Shown here: positions 1 through 8,655 of the stretch, in pieces
Layout: the number at the start of each line of letters is the position of its first letter
Position numbering within the stretch: the stretch's first letter is position 1
NCBI GenBank assembly: GCA_947599995.1
Contig: CANQFW010000021.1
Location: 1-18,682, forward strand
Source: an uncultured Clostridia bacterium
GTDB taxonomy: Bacteria > Bacillota > Clostridia > TANB77 > CAG-508
Direction of reading: 5' to 3'
Length of the DNA: 18,682 nucleotides
The notes under the pieces: model-generated
What the model saw: only the letters and a program-made list of their open reading frames with translations
Told to the model about the DNA's origin: nothing
The model's database searches: none
Program-made: the position numbers and the translations under genes

Positions 1-98
1 ACATTCATATGTTCCTACTATTACTACATTTTAAATCACTAATTTTAATATAAAACATTAATTATAGACCATTTTTCATAGTTTTTCCATTTCGCCTA

Positions 99-127
99 TT
101 GCATAATCATAAAATTTATGGTAAAAT
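99..127 (+). promoter_or_regulatory. rpsT promoter
   Basis: The -35 box TTGCAT (99-104), a 17-bp spacer and the -10 box TAAAAT (122-127) fit a vegetative sigma-A promoter. TGG directly before the -10 gives the extended TGn element. It lies 42 bp before the rpsT start, and no other promoter is needed for that gene. Read by eye; not tested. Confidence 0.7.
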
Positions 128-169
128 AATATTTGTTAATTTATCATCAACTAAGAGGAGGTGCAATAA

Positions 170-436
170 ATGCCAAATATAAAATCAGCTAAAAAAAGAG
201 TTAAAATTATTGAAAAGAAAACTTTAAGAAATAATATGATTAAATCTGGTTATAAATCAGCTGTTAAAAAATTCGAACAAGCTGTTGAATCTGGAAATAT
301 TGAAGAAGCAAAAGTATTATTTTCTCAAGCTACTAAAAAAATAGATCAGGCTTGTACAAAAGGTGTTATTGTCAAAAACACAGCAGCTAGAAAAAAATCT
401 ATTTTAGCAAAAAAATTAAATGCAGCTTTAGCTTAA
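170..436 (+). CDS. rpsT: 30S ribosomal protein S20
   Basis: This 88-residue protein is bacterial S20, a small basic protein that binds 16S rRNA early in assembly of the 30S body. The N-terminus MPNIKSAKKRVK, the alternating Lys-rich helices and the C-terminal KGVIVKNTAARKKSILAKKL match the family, and the length is normal. The start is fixed by the strong Shine-Dalgarno AGAGGAGGTG about 8 nt upstream. It is a single-gene unit with its own promoter (99-127) and terminator (478-508), convergent with the glycosyltransferase operon. Nothing is unusual about it. Identification is secure. Confidence 0.97.
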   Translation: MPNIKSAKKRVKIIEKKTLRNNMIKSGYKSAVKKFEQAVESGNIEEAKVLFSQATKKIDQACTKGVIVKNTAARKKSILAKKLNAALA

Positions 437-477
437 ACATGAATTTAAAAGATTATGCATAGTTTTTTAATACCAAC

Positions 478-508
478 AAGAGGTGGGAAATTAACCCATC
501 TCTTTTTT
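478..508 (+). terminator. rho-independent terminator of rpsT
   Basis: The stem AAGAGGTGGG (478-487) pairs with CCCATCTCTT (495-504), with one G-U pair and a 7-nt loop. A T-run continues to 508. On the minus strand the same hairpin is not followed by a T-run, so it mainly serves rpsT. Confidence 0.85.
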
Positions 509-548
509 AACTTAACTCATTTACCTAGACGCATACAGATTAACATAT

Positions 549-1439
549 TCAAAATTTTTTACTTTTAATTATTCCAGGTATATATAAAATCAAATATGCA
601 ATCTTATTATTTATGTTTCGGATACTTTTAATATTAAACCTTTTTTGGGCTAAATATCCAAAAAGAATGTAATGTTTAATTGCATAAATTCTTTTTTTTA
701 TGAGTGTTCCCTTCATATCTTTACCTAGAATCTCTTTAAAATAACAATAGTATCCTTTTGGCGAATTTTTAAACGTATCTTTTATGTTTTTGGTATAACC
801 ATCTTCTACATATTCGCCTATTTCTATACATTCATTTATACACAAAATTTTATACTTTTCGTCCATCTTATGATACATTCTGGCTTCTGTTATAAAATTC
901 TCGTTTTCCTCTAATTCATGTTTATATTCTTTACGTATTTTTGCCTTATATACTAATATTTTTTCTCCCTCAATATCTTCCTTAAAATACAATTCGAACA
1001 TAGTAGTAGGCTTATCTATATTTAAAAAATTTTTGCCACTTATTTTTCCATCTTTATCCTTTTTTAAGAACGCTAAAGCATATAAATCCTCACTTTTAAA
1101 AAGTTCATTAGATTTTTTTTCAATTAATTCAAAAGCATTGCTAGAAAGATAGTCATCTGAATCACAATCTATTATCAGATCTCCTTCAGACATTTTTACT
1201 GCTTGATTTATTGCCTCCATTTTGCCTGAATTTTTTTGATAATAATATCTTATTTTTATTTTTTCTTCTTTTATAAATTCTCTCACTTTTTTTTCTGTTT
1301 CGTCTTCCGATCCGTCATCTACTATAATCCATTCACATTCTAAAGATGGTGTTCTTAGTGTGTTCTGCTCTATACTTTTATATAAATTACTTAAATAATT
1401 TGCTCTATTATATGTTGCGGTTAATATACTAATTTTCAT
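549..1439 (-). CDS. glycosyltransferase family 2 (GT-A fold)
   Basis: The 296-residue product is a GT2-type glycosyltransferase that would move a sugar from a nucleotide-sugar donor to a cell-surface polysaccharide or lipid acceptor. The N-terminal strand ISILTATYNRANYL, the DDGS motif (41-44) and the DSDD metal-binding motif (93-96) are classic GT-A features. There is no signal peptide, and the C-terminus is basic with a short hydrophobic stretch that could touch the membrane. It lies 65 bp downstream of the GT4 gene and is likely co-transcribed. The strong Shine-Dalgarno AAGGTGG sits about 38 nt before the ATG, with a 7-bp hairpin between them. Donor and acceptor cannot be predicted. Confidence 0.88.
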   Translation of the reverse strand: MKISILTATYNRANYLSNLYKSIEQNTLRTPSLECEWIIVDDGSEDETEKKVREFIKEEKIKIRYYYQKNSGKMEAINQAVKMSEGDLIIDCDSDDYLSSNAFELIEKKSNELFKSEDLYALAFLKKDKDGKISGKNFLNIDKPTTMFELYFKEDIEGEKILVYKAKIRKEYKHELEENENFITEARMYHKMDEKYKILCINECIEIGEYVEDGYTKNIKDTFKNSPKGYYCYFKEILGKDMKGTLIKKRIYAIKHYILFGYLAQKRFNIKSIRNINNKIAYLILYIPGIIKSKKF

Positions 1440-1451
1440 ATTTCAAGTAAA

Positions 1452-1484
1452 ATGTAAGCATCTATAACTTACATCATCCACCTT
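1452..1484 (-). promoter_or_regulatory. Shine-Dalgarno plus intervening hairpin before the GT2 start
   Basis: AAGGTGG (minus strand, 1484-1478) is followed by the inverted repeat ATGTAAG/CTTACAT with a 9-nt loop (1474-1452), then 12 nt to the ATG at 1439. No good ribosome site lies closer. Folding the hairpin would cut the effective spacing from 38 to about 15 nt. Confidence 0.4.
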
Positions 1485-1504
1485 TCTTTTCTTTTAAACG
1501 ATAT

Positions 1505-2617
1505 TTAAAAAATCTTTCTTATTTTGTCTAATAAATACGTATTATCATAGTTAGCTTTACCTTCTCCCCAGCTAATCTCTCCTTTTAGAATACGCTTTAA
1601 TCCTTCATATATATCTTCCTCATTATTTTCAAGTACTATGCTTTTATCATATTCTTTTACAACTTCTACTGCTGCTGTATTAGTTATTATAATTTTTTTA
1701 TTTAGAATTTTTGCTTCTTCAACAGCCATAGGATATCCTTCAAAGTATGTAAGTAGGGCAAAATATTTTGCTTTTTTTATGTATGGATATGGATTTTTTT
1801 TCTCTCCTAATAATTTAAAAGAAGTATTAATATCTAAATGTTCTATGAGTTTTTTTAGTTTTGCTTTTTCTGGTCCATCTCCAATTATATATACATTATG
1901 TTCTATGCCTTCATCTATTAGCCTTTTATGTACTCTTGCTAGTCTGTCTATCGCTTTTTGTTCAACTAACCTTGCTACTGTAACAATGGATGTCTTACTA
2001 AAATCAATATTTTCTATAACTTCTATTGTATTTTCAGATTTTTTTAAGATTCTTTCTTTGTCTACATAGTTATATATAACCTTTTCTTTATCAATTAACT
2101 TTTTATTTGTGTCATTTATATATATATCATTAAAAGCCTTTTTATTATCTTCGCTCACAAATACAATATTGTCATATTTTTTATATATCCTTTTATCTAT
2201 CATTCTTTTTAATTTTGATTTTAAATTACTACCAAAAACTTTTCTTATATCATTATGAACCCAAACGATCTTTTTAGAACTAGACTTAAATTTAAAAATT
2301 CTTGTAATAGGTCCTTCTAAAAAAGCTACTTCAGTATCAAATTTTCCTTTTATATATTTATTATAAATTTGTTTTCCACATATTAGCACATAAATGGGGA
2401 TAATTTTCCTTTTTAATTTGCTCATCTTCTCATATGGATCATTATACATACTTATTAGTTTTATACTTGGATTTAGTTCTTTTTCAAACGCCCCACCTTT
2501 ATATAATGTAAAAATTGTTATTTCATATTCTTCCTGTAATTTGTTTACTAAGTCTACTAATACTCTTTCTGCTCCACCTATTCCTAAGCTTGTTATACCA
2601 AATACAATTTTTTTCAT
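1505..2617 (-). CDS. glycosyltransferase family 4 (GT-B fold)
   Basis: The 370-residue protein is a retaining GT4-type glycosyltransferase, probably acting at the inner membrane face in surface glycan synthesis. The N-terminal glycine-rich motif LGIGGAERVLVDL is the acceptor-side Rossmann signature. The C-terminal half carries the donor-binding features IIGDGPEK and FEGYPMAVEEAKIL, which hold the conserved E-x7-E arrangement. Length is normal for GT4. The start has AGGA about 9 nt upstream. It is first of a two-gene unit with the GT2 gene. An 85-bp gap separates it from rnhB upstream, and no convincing terminator is visible there, so read-through from rnhB is possible. The exact sugar is unknown. 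Confidence 0.9.
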   Translation of the reverse strand: MKKIVFGITSLGIGGAERVLVDLVNKLQEEYEITIFTLYKGGAFEKELNPSIKLISMYNDPYEKMSKLKRKIIPIYVLICGKQIYNKYIKGKFDTEVAFLEGPITRIFKFKSSSKKIVWVHNDIRKVFGSNLKSKLKRMIDKRIYKKYDNIVFVSEDNKKAFNDIYINDTNKKLIDKEKVIYNYVDKERILKKSENTIEVIENIDFSKTSIVTVARLVEQKAIDRLARVHKRLIDEGIEHNVYIIGDGPEKAKLKKLIEHLDINTSFKLLGEKKNPYPYIKKAKYFALLTYFEGYPMAVEEAKILNKKIIITNTAAVEVVKEYDKSIVLENNEEDIYEGLKRILKGEISWGEGKANYDNTYLLDKIRKIF

Positions 2618-2702
2618 AGTTTAATTCCTCGATTTTAGTGTAGTATAAAGTTTTATTTTTGATTATATATAATCTATCATTATTTGCTTTTTTACTCTAT
2701 TC

Positions 2703-3329
2703 TTAAATAAAATGAGTAGTAAAAGTCCTTCTATGTAAAGGGCAAAGCCCATATTCTTTTATTGCAGCTATATGTCTTGCAGTCCCATAACCTTTATGCC
2801 CTGCGAAACCATATTCTGGATAAATCTTATCCCATTCTCTCATTATTCTATCTCTTGTAACTTTGGCAATAATTGATGCAGCTGCTATAGAATAACTATT
2901 CGCATCACCTTTTATTATGGATTTATATGGAATTCCTAATGTATCTATTCCTGTCAATGCATCAACCAATATTACGTTTGGTTTTATTTTCATTTCTGTT
3001 ACTGCCATAGTTAATGCCTTTTTTGTTGCCCTTAAGATATTTAGTTCATCTATTTCTTCTTGATTAATTATTCCTATGCCATAACTCAACGCTTCCTCAA
3101 TGATTTTTCCGTATAATATTTCTCTTCTCTTTTCAGATACTTTTTTTGAATCATTTACTCCTTCTATCATTGAATCTTGTGGCATAATAACACATGCTAC
3201 AACTACTGGACCTGCCAAGGGTCCTCTCCCTGCTTCATCAATTCCTGCTACATATTTTACACCTTTTTTGAAGAATTCTTCATCTATTTCCTTTATTTTA
3301 TTTAGCCTTTTTTGTTCCTTTTCTTTCAT
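2703..3329 (-). CDS. rnhB: ribonuclease HII
   Basis: RNase HII cuts the RNA strand at ribonucleotides embedded in DNA, starting ribonucleotide excision repair. The 208-residue sequence has the diagnostic block AGIDEAGRGPLAGP and the DEDD metal-binding set: D31, E32, D123 in ILVDAL and D160 in KVTRDR. The tail GHKGYGTARHIAAI..GLCPLHRRTF is also typical, and the protein is complete. The start is supported by GAGGG upstream. It is the second gene of a short unit, 22 bp after the Spo0E-like gene, and uses the promoter at 3563-3591. Confidence 0.97.
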   Translation of the reverse strand: MKEKEQKRLNKIKEIDEEFFKKGVKYVAGIDEAGRGPLAGPVVVACVIMPQDSMIEGVNDSKKVSEKRREILYGKIIEEALSYGIGIINQEEIDELNILRATKKALTMAVTEMKIKPNVILVDALTGIDTLGIPYKSIIKGDANSYSIAAASIIAKVTRDRIMREWDKIYPEYGFAGHKGYGTARHIAAIKEYGLCPLHRRTFTTHFI

Positions 3330-3351
3330 TATTCCCTCTATTATTACCTTT

Positions 3352-3498
3352 TTATTTATTTCCTTTATTAATCCTATAATACTGTGCTATTAATTCATCT
3401 AATTTCACGCTTATCTCTAATATTTTATCGTAATCATCTTCTTCTAATATACTTTCATTTAATTGGTTCCTTAGTTTACAAATTTCATCATTTAGCAT
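3352..3498 (-). CDS. Spo0E-like sporulation regulatory phosphatase (48 aa)
   Basis: This small gene encodes 48 residues beginning MLNDEICKLRNQLNESI and ending YYRINKGNK. The C-terminal segment ISVKLDELIAQYYR matches the Spo0E family hallmark SQELDxLIxxYY. The family is formed of short two-helix aspartyl-phosphate phosphatases that remove phosphate from Spo0A~P and delay sporulation. Length (48, against roughly 45-85) fits. The Shine-Dalgarno AAAGGGG stands 9 nt before the ATG, and an excellent promoter precedes it. It shares a transcript with rnhB. The first motif residues are S-V-K rather than S-Q-E, so assignment rests on overall pattern. Which response regulator it acts on is inferred. Confidence 0.75.
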   Translation of the reverse strand: MLNDEICKLRNQLNESILEEDDYDKILEISVKLDELIAQYYRINKGNK

Positions 3499-3562
3499 TT
3501 TGTATCGCCCCTTTATGCTATAAAATTGATTTTTACTATCTTTTCTCTCGCTATTATTATTA

Positions 3563-3591
3563 TTTTTATCATATTATTACATGATAGTCAA
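3563..3591 (-). promoter_or_regulatory. promoter of the Spo0E-like gene and rnhB
   Basis: On the minus strand, TTGACT (3591-3586), a 17-bp spacer and TAAAAA (3568-3563) form a near-consensus sigma-A promoter with a TGA extended -10. It would give a leader of roughly 60 nt before the ATG at 3498. Confidence 0.7.
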
Positions 3592-3671
3592 GCTTTTCGA
3601 CTTCTTTTTCTTTACATTCGTATGCCCCATTTTTACTTACTTTTCAGTTATTTTACATTTATCGACAGTAT

Positions 3672-4943
3672 TTATTTTTTTACAACAGAAAGCACCATTT
3701 TGTTTATATCAAACACATCATTAAGAATTTGTTTTGCATATTCTATATTTACTGCTTTAATTTCTTCTAAATAGTCAAAGCTATTTATTCCTTTCATAAA
3801 ATCAGACAAGAACATTCTTGCAATATCTGTTACATCGTTATATTCTTTTACATATTCTCCATAAATCATTTTTTTAATTCTTTCAAAGTCTTCTCTGTCT
3901 ATACCATTTTCATTAAATTTTTTTAGTTCATTTTTTATCTCTTTAAATACTTCATCTGGATCTGTTGATCCTCCAGTTATTAGAATATGTCCATAATTAT
4001 CTGTAAATTCATAATCTATACTTGGCATAGAAAATATTATACTTTTTTTATATAATTTATCATACAAGTTTGAACTTTCACCTATTAACAAATTAAGTAA
4101 AATTTCTATTGCAATATGTTTCTTCACCTTTTCTTTTGTATCAAAATTTTTTTCTTTTATTCCTATTGCAAATAGTGGCATACTAACATCCATTTTCTCT
4201 TCTACTCTTTGTTTTACAATAGATTCTTCCTCTTCTTCATATATTCTTTTAATTTCACCATTACTTTTATTTTCTATTAATCTCTTTTTTATTTCTTCGA
4301 TTATTGCAGAAGGATCAAAATCTCCACATACAACCAAGCACATATTTGCTGGATTATAAAATGTGTTATAGCATTTATATAATATATCTTTATCTATATT
4401 CGCAATTGTTTGTATAGTTCCAGTGATATCTAGTTTTACAGGATTTGAATGATACATAGCTTCTAATGCATTTAAATAGACTTTCCACTCTGGGTAATCA
4501 TCATACATTCTTATTTCTTGTCCAATTATACCTTTTTCCTTTTCAACATTTTCGTCTGTAAAATACGGATGTTGGACATAATCCATAAATTCATCTAATG
4601 CCTCATAGAATTTGTCCGTACATTCATACAAATATGCTGTGTGATCATTTGTTGTATATGCATTTGCACTCACTCCTAAGCTTGTTAATACATCCAAACT
4701 ATTTTTACCATTTTCTTGTTCAAACATTTTATGTTCTAAAAAATGTGCTACGCCTTTTGGTACTTCTGTTACTTCACTTTCCCCGGGTACAATAAATTTG
4801 CTATCATTTGATCCATAATGAGTTCCCCAAATAATAAATTTCTTTTGGATTCCCTTTTTAGGTATACACATAACAGTTAGTCCATTTTCTAATTTTTCAA
4901 TATATACCTTTTCTTTAATTTTACAATTTTCAATAATTTCCAT
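3672..4943 (-). CDS. ymfH: M16 family zinc peptidase, YmfH type
   Basis: The 423-residue protein belongs to the M16 (pitrilysin-like) zinc peptidases. The inverted zinc motif HFLEH (H67, E70, H71) is intact, and the third ligand is probably E143 in the GQEIRM segment about 70 residues later, so it should be catalytically active. The second half (PNVxxxF-type repeat, residues ~230-420) is the usual structural partner domain. It lies 124 bp after the ymfF-like gene, the same order as Bacillus ymfF-ymfH, annotated as linked to EF-P 5-aminopentanol modification. The product likely forms a heterodimer with its neighbour. In-frame stops lie just upstream of this ATG, so the start is fixed, although the strong GGAGGG is 33 nt away. 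Confidence 0.9.
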   Translation of the reverse strand: MEIIENCKIKEKVYIEKLENGLTVMCIPKKGIQKKFIIWGTHYGSNDSKFIVPGESEVTEVPKGVAHFLEHKMFEQENGKNSLDVLTSLGVSANAYTTNDHTAYLYECTDKFYEALDEFMDYVQHPYFTDENVEKEKGIIGQEIRMYDDYPEWKVYLNALEAMYHSNPVKLDITGTIQTIANIDKDILYKCYNTFYNPANMCLVVCGDFDPSAIIEEIKKRLIENKSNGEIKRIYEEEEESIVKQRVEEKMDVSMPLFAIGIKEKNFDTKEKVKKHIAIEILLNLLIGESSNLYDKLYKKSIIFSMPSIDYEFTDNYGHILITGGSTDPDEVFKEIKNELKKFNENGIDREDFERIKKMIYGEYVKEYNDVTDIARMFLSDFMKGINSFDYLEEIKAVNIEYAKQILNDVFDINKMVLSVVKK

Positions 4944-4953
4944 ATATTCTTCT

Positions 4954-4982
4954 GCTAATTATTACCAACTAGCTTACCCTCC
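4954..4982 (-). promoter_or_regulatory. Shine-Dalgarno plus intervening hairpin before ymfH
   Basis: GGAGGG (minus strand, 4982-4977) is separated from the ymfH ATG by 33 nt. Positions 4973-4954 form GCTAGTT/AATTAGC around a 6-nt loop (one G-U pair). Excluding the hairpin leaves about 13 nt. A weak AGAAGA lies nearer the start. A 12-codon TTG frame beginning inside the hairpin overlaps the ymfH start but is probably incidental. Confidence 0.35.
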
Positions 4983-5067
4983 TTTACATCTATTTTTATA
5001 TAAAATAATCTAGTTGAGGAACTAAGAGAGCTGCTACCATGATTGTTAACAACATAAATTTATTAAC

Positions 5068-6354
5068 TTAATTTCTTAAAAAATATATAGTATTAACCCT
5101 AATTTTATTTGCAATCTTCTCAATTTGCTCTTTATTAATATTTTGGATTTTTTCTATATATTCCGAAATCTGTACATTTGTACCTGTTAATTCTTGTCCA
5201 AAAAAATACATAATAGTTGTATCTTGTTCATCCTCAATTGATTTTACAGATGATATTATTCCCTTCTTAGAATTTTCTATATCTTCATTTGTAAATTTTC
5301 CCTTTCTCATATCCTCTAGTTGCGATTTAATTATTTCTAGTGCTTTTTCGTAATTTGCTATTTCTATTCCACAATTTATTAATATATTGCTTTTAAACAT
5401 TACATAGCTAGAACTTGCTGTATAAGCTAAGCTTGCCTTTTCTCTTACATTTTGAAACAATTTAGAATTTGCACTACCACCTAATAAGCTATTATAAACT
5501 TTAGCTTGATATCTTAGATTTTCATCTTTTAAATCATTTTCATCAAAAATTATATCTAACCCAATCACTAGTTTTCCCTGTTGCACTTCCATAGACTCTG
5601 TTACGACTTTTTCTTCTACTTCTTTTTTTATCCCTATCTTTTTAAGTATAAATTTAGGGTCTCTCTTTTGTACATTTCGAACTTCAATTGCTTTACTTAT
5701 CATGTTCTTATAATCCGTATTATCTAGATTTCCCGATATAAAAATGTCTATTTTACATTCTCCAATAAGCTTTTTATAATACTCATATAAGTTTTTATTG
5801 TTTATATTTTCTAAATCTTCTACATAACCATATCTAAATAGGCCTGTTGGTTCATCTTTATACATTTCTTCTATGCAACGCATCTTTGCATATGCTGCTT
5901 TATTATCAATTTTACTGTTTATTCTTTGTCTTATACTTTCTTTTTCTTGATTCACAAATTCTTCATTAAACGAACCATTTTCAATTAATGGATTAAATAC
6001 CATATCTGAAATTAAATCAATACTTGCCCTTAAAATATTTTCTGCACTTTCTGGCAAATAAGCATCATTTACACTTTCTATATAAAATTTTAAAACATGA
6101 TTATCTATTATCTTATCGATTCCGCAATCAAAACTTGCTCCATACATTTCCTCTAATCTTTTGCTTATTTCTTCTTGTGATTTTAAATTTTTATTTCCCC
6201 TTCTTAGCGTAGATGATAAAACAGCATTATGGGTTACATTTTCTCTTGTTAGTGGCGTAGTTAAAAATATAGCAATTAGATTTGTTTTAAACTTATTAGT
6301 ATTTATTGAATGTAGTGTTATGCCTTGTTTTATTTCTTGTTTATTATATTCCAT
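5068..6354 (-). CDS. ymfF: M16 family protein lacking the zinc motif, YmfF type
   Basis: The 428-residue protein has the two-domain M16 fold, but the position where HxxEH should lie (around residues 43-55, NAVLSSTLRRGNKNLKSQEE) carries no such motif, so it is predicted to be the inactive partner. Conserved M16 features remain: the helix-turn MYGASFD, LEEMY and the C-terminal SLAYTASS block, which corresponds to the family's substrate-binding R/Y region. The gene order and pairing match Bacillus ymfF followed by ymfH. The ATG is preceded by AAAGGAT at proper spacing. It starts 128 bp after topB with no clear terminator in between. Confidence 0.85.
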   Translation of the reverse strand: MEYNKQEIKQGITLHSINTNKFKTNLIAIFLTTPLTRENVTHNAVLSSTLRRGNKNLKSQEEISKRLEEMYGASFDCGIDKIIDNHVLKFYIESVNDAYLPESAENILRASIDLISDMVFNPLIENGSFNEEFVNQEKESIRQRINSKIDNKAAYAKMRCIEEMYKDEPTGLFRYGYVEDLENINNKNLYEYYKKLIGECKIDIFISGNLDNTDYKNMISKAIEVRNVQKRDPKFILKKIGIKKEVEEKVVTESMEVQQGKLVIGLDIIFDENDLKDENLRYQAKVYNSLLGGSANSKLFQNVREKASLAYTASSSYVMFKSNILINCGIEIANYEKALEIIKSQLEDMRKGKFTNEDIENSKKGIISSVKSIEDEQDTTIMYFFGQELTGTNVQISEYIEKIQNINKEQIEKIANKIRVNTIYFLRN

Positions 6355-6482
6355 AACTTTATCCTTTCTCTTTTTTTATATTATGCTTCAATTTTATTTT
6401 ATTATTCTTTTATATTTTAAATGTTTTTATTCTTTCGTATTTTGATAGCATAACTTTATCTGACATAGTAAAATTGAAAAAA

Positions 6483-8441
6483 TCACATCTTTACAACAAG
6501 TTTATTAAATTTTGCATTGATATAATTTTCTAATTTTTGCATGAATATATCTGGTTCAATCTCTTTTTTAGCAACCATCTCTAGCCCTTTCTCCCAACTT
6601 GCTGTAAGTTTTGGATTAAGCATATCTGGCATTGCTTGAAGTACAACATCATATATTTCTTCACCCTTTTGGGTCGGTGTTACTATTTGAGTTTTACTAT
6701 TTATTTTTATATATTGAATTTTTTCTAATTTTTTTATAATTTCCGCACGAGTAGCGCTAGTACCAATTCCCGCACCCTTTATTTGTTCACGAAGTGTCTC
6801 ATCTTCTATTAGTTTTCCTGCATTTTCCATTGCTAAAATTATTGTTCCAGAATTATATCTAGATGGAGGTGATGTCTCTGCATCTTTTATTTCAAAATCT
6901 TTTTGATGTAATTTTTCATCTTTGTTAAGGAATTTTAATATTTCCAAATTTGAATTATTAGTTTCATTTATATTTTCAAAATTGTCATCTTTTTCTTCTG
7001 TACTATCTATTTTTTTGTTGGATACTTTTTCTGGCTTTAATATATCTAGATATCCTCTTTTAATACATACTTTACCACTTGCAAAAAAAGTTTCGTTTTC
7101 TACATTTAATGTAACATTAATTTTGTTATACTCTGCTGGAGGATAAAATATTGCTAAAAATCTATTTATGATAAGCTTATAAACCTGCTTTTGCAAATAT
7201 GTAAGTGATTCATAGTTTTCATAGCCTTGTCCTGTTGGAATTATTGCATAGTGATCCGTGATTTTATTGTCATTTACATATTTTGTTTTTATAATATTTG
7301 TTGAATATTTTTCCTGGATCATCTTATTTATAAAACTTCTAGTTTCTTCATCTTTAAATCCTTTTACAATTCCATTTAAGTTTTTTCCTATTTCCTTAGC
7401 AACGGCGGTTGACAGAACCCTTGCATCTGTTCTTGGGTACGTTACAAGTTTTTTCTCATATAATGTTTGAATCACATCTAAAGTCTCATCTGGCTTTATT
7501 TTAAAACGTTTTGTACATTCATTTTGTATTTCTGCTAAATTAAATAGAAGTGGAGCATTTTCTTTTTGCTTACTCTTTTTTAAATCTGTAACAATTGCCT
7601 CTTTTCCAGATAAGTATGCAATAAATTTTTTGGCAACATCTTCATTTTTAAAACCATTTTCATTATATAACAATGGTGAATTGAAAACTTTTGATTTTTC
7701 ATTTACCTTCCATTCAAATTTAAAACTTCCTTTATCATTTTCAAATTCTCCAATTATTTTATAATATTTAGCTTTTTTAAAATTTTTAATTTCTCTTTCT
7801 CTTGATACAATCATTCCTAAAACACATGTCATGACTCTTCCAACAGATATTGCAAAATAATCTTGGTTTAATTTATTTGCAATCCTTCTACCATAAATTA
7901 TAGAAAGTAGTCTTGAAAAATTAATTCCAATTAAATAATCCTCTTTTGCCCTTAAATATGCACTATCAGAAATGCTGTCATATTCAGATTGGTCTTTTGC
8001 TTCCTTTATTCCTCTTAAAATTTCCTCCTCTGTTTGAGAATCAATCCAAACCCTTTTTATCTTTGCTTTTGGATTTGGCTTTGCCATCATAAAGACCAAT
8101 CTTTGTATATACTCTCCTTCACGTCCAGAATCCCCAGCATTATAAATTTCTTCTACGTCTTCTCTTTGCAATAACTCCTTTACTGTATCAAATTGATTTT
8201 GAACACGCTCAATTACTTCATATTTATAGTCCTTTGGTAAAAAAGGCAATGTATCCAATCTCCATTGTTTTAATTTATCATCATATTTTTCTGGATAGCT
8301 CATAGTTACTAGGTGACCCACACACCACGTTATTATCCATTCATCAGATTCTAAATAATTTCCTTTTGATTTTGCATTTACCTTTAATACCTTTGCAAAT
8401 TCTCTTGCAACTGATGGCTTTTCTGTAATTAATAATTTCAA
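6483..8441 (-). CDS. topB: DNA topoisomerase III (type IA)
   Basis: The 652-residue type IA topoisomerase breaks one DNA strand through a tyrosine and helps to resolve replication and recombination intermediates. The Toprim domain starts MKLLITEKPSVA (catalytic E7) and has GDSGREGE (D104-E110), a D-x-G form instead of the D-x-D of topoisomerase I. The active tyrosine is Y335 in LVTYPRTD. The usual SxGRVQTPTL block appears as SVGRVMTCVLGM. Length equals that of E. coli TopB, with no C-terminal zinc fingers. The start is TTG: no ATG is in frame, and GAGGAT sits 10 nt upstream. It has its own promoter. It is a chromosomal-context gene and lies outside the mobile element. Confidence 0.95.
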   Translation of the reverse strand: MKLLITEKPSVAREFAKVLKVNAKSKGNYLESDEWIITWCVGHLVTMSYPEKYDDKLKQWRLDTLPFLPKDYKYEVIERVQNQFDTVKELLQREDVEEIYNAGDSGREGEYIQRLVFMMAKPNPKAKIKRVWIDSQTEEEILRGIKEAKDQSEYDSISDSAYLRAKEDYLIGINFSRLLSIIYGRRIANKLNQDYFAISVGRVMTCVLGMIVSREREIKNFKKAKYYKIIGEFENDKGSFKFEWKVNEKSKVFNSPLLYNENGFKNEDVAKKFIAYLSGKEAIVTDLKKSKQKENAPLLFNLAEIQNECTKRFKIKPDETLDVIQTLYEKKLVTYPRTDARVLSTAVAKEIGKNLNGIVKGFKDEETRSFINKMIQEKYSTNIIKTKYVNDNKITDHYAIIPTGQGYENYESLTYLQKQVYKLIINRFLAIFYPPAEYNKINVTLNVENETFFASGKVCIKRGYLDILKPEKVSNKKIDSTEEKDDNFENINETNNSNLEILKFLNKDEKLHQKDFEIKDAETSPPSRYNSGTIILAMENAGKLIEDETLREQIKGAGIGTSATRAEIIKKLEKIQYIKINSKTQIVTPTQKGEEIYDVVLQAMPDMLNPKLTASWEKGLEMVAKKEIEPDIFMQKLENYINAKFNKLVVKM

Positions 8442-8471
8442 CTTAAATCATCCTCGTATCTTTTTTATTGT

Positions 8472-8500
8472 ATTTTATCAAAAATTATGGCTTTTAGCAA
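8472..8500 (-). promoter_or_regulatory. topB promoter
   Basis: TTGCTA (8500-8495), 17 bp and TAAAAT (8477-8472) on the minus strand, with TGA before the -10. The transcript would start about 25 nt ahead of the TTG start codon. Confidence 0.6.
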
Positions 8501-8655
8501 TATCAATTTATGCTTTCTATAATTTAAAAATTTTGTATTATTATAGCTGATTAATATGCATCACTTGATTATAATCAATTCTCACTTTGGTCTCTTAACT
8601 TTGAAAAGAAAAAAACGGACTAGCAAATTCTACAAAGCATTTCTTTTAGGATTTG

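Noticed and set aside
2650..2690. The palindrome GATTATATATAATC between rnhB and the GT4 gene as a terminator
   Set aside because: It contains only AT pairs except at the ends and is followed by A-rich, not T-rich, sequence on the minus strand.
8608..8625. CTAGTCCG followed by a T-run on the minus strand, resembling part of a Cas9 tracrRNA
   Set aside because: Only an 8-base coincidence; no cas genes, repeats or anti-repeat are present.
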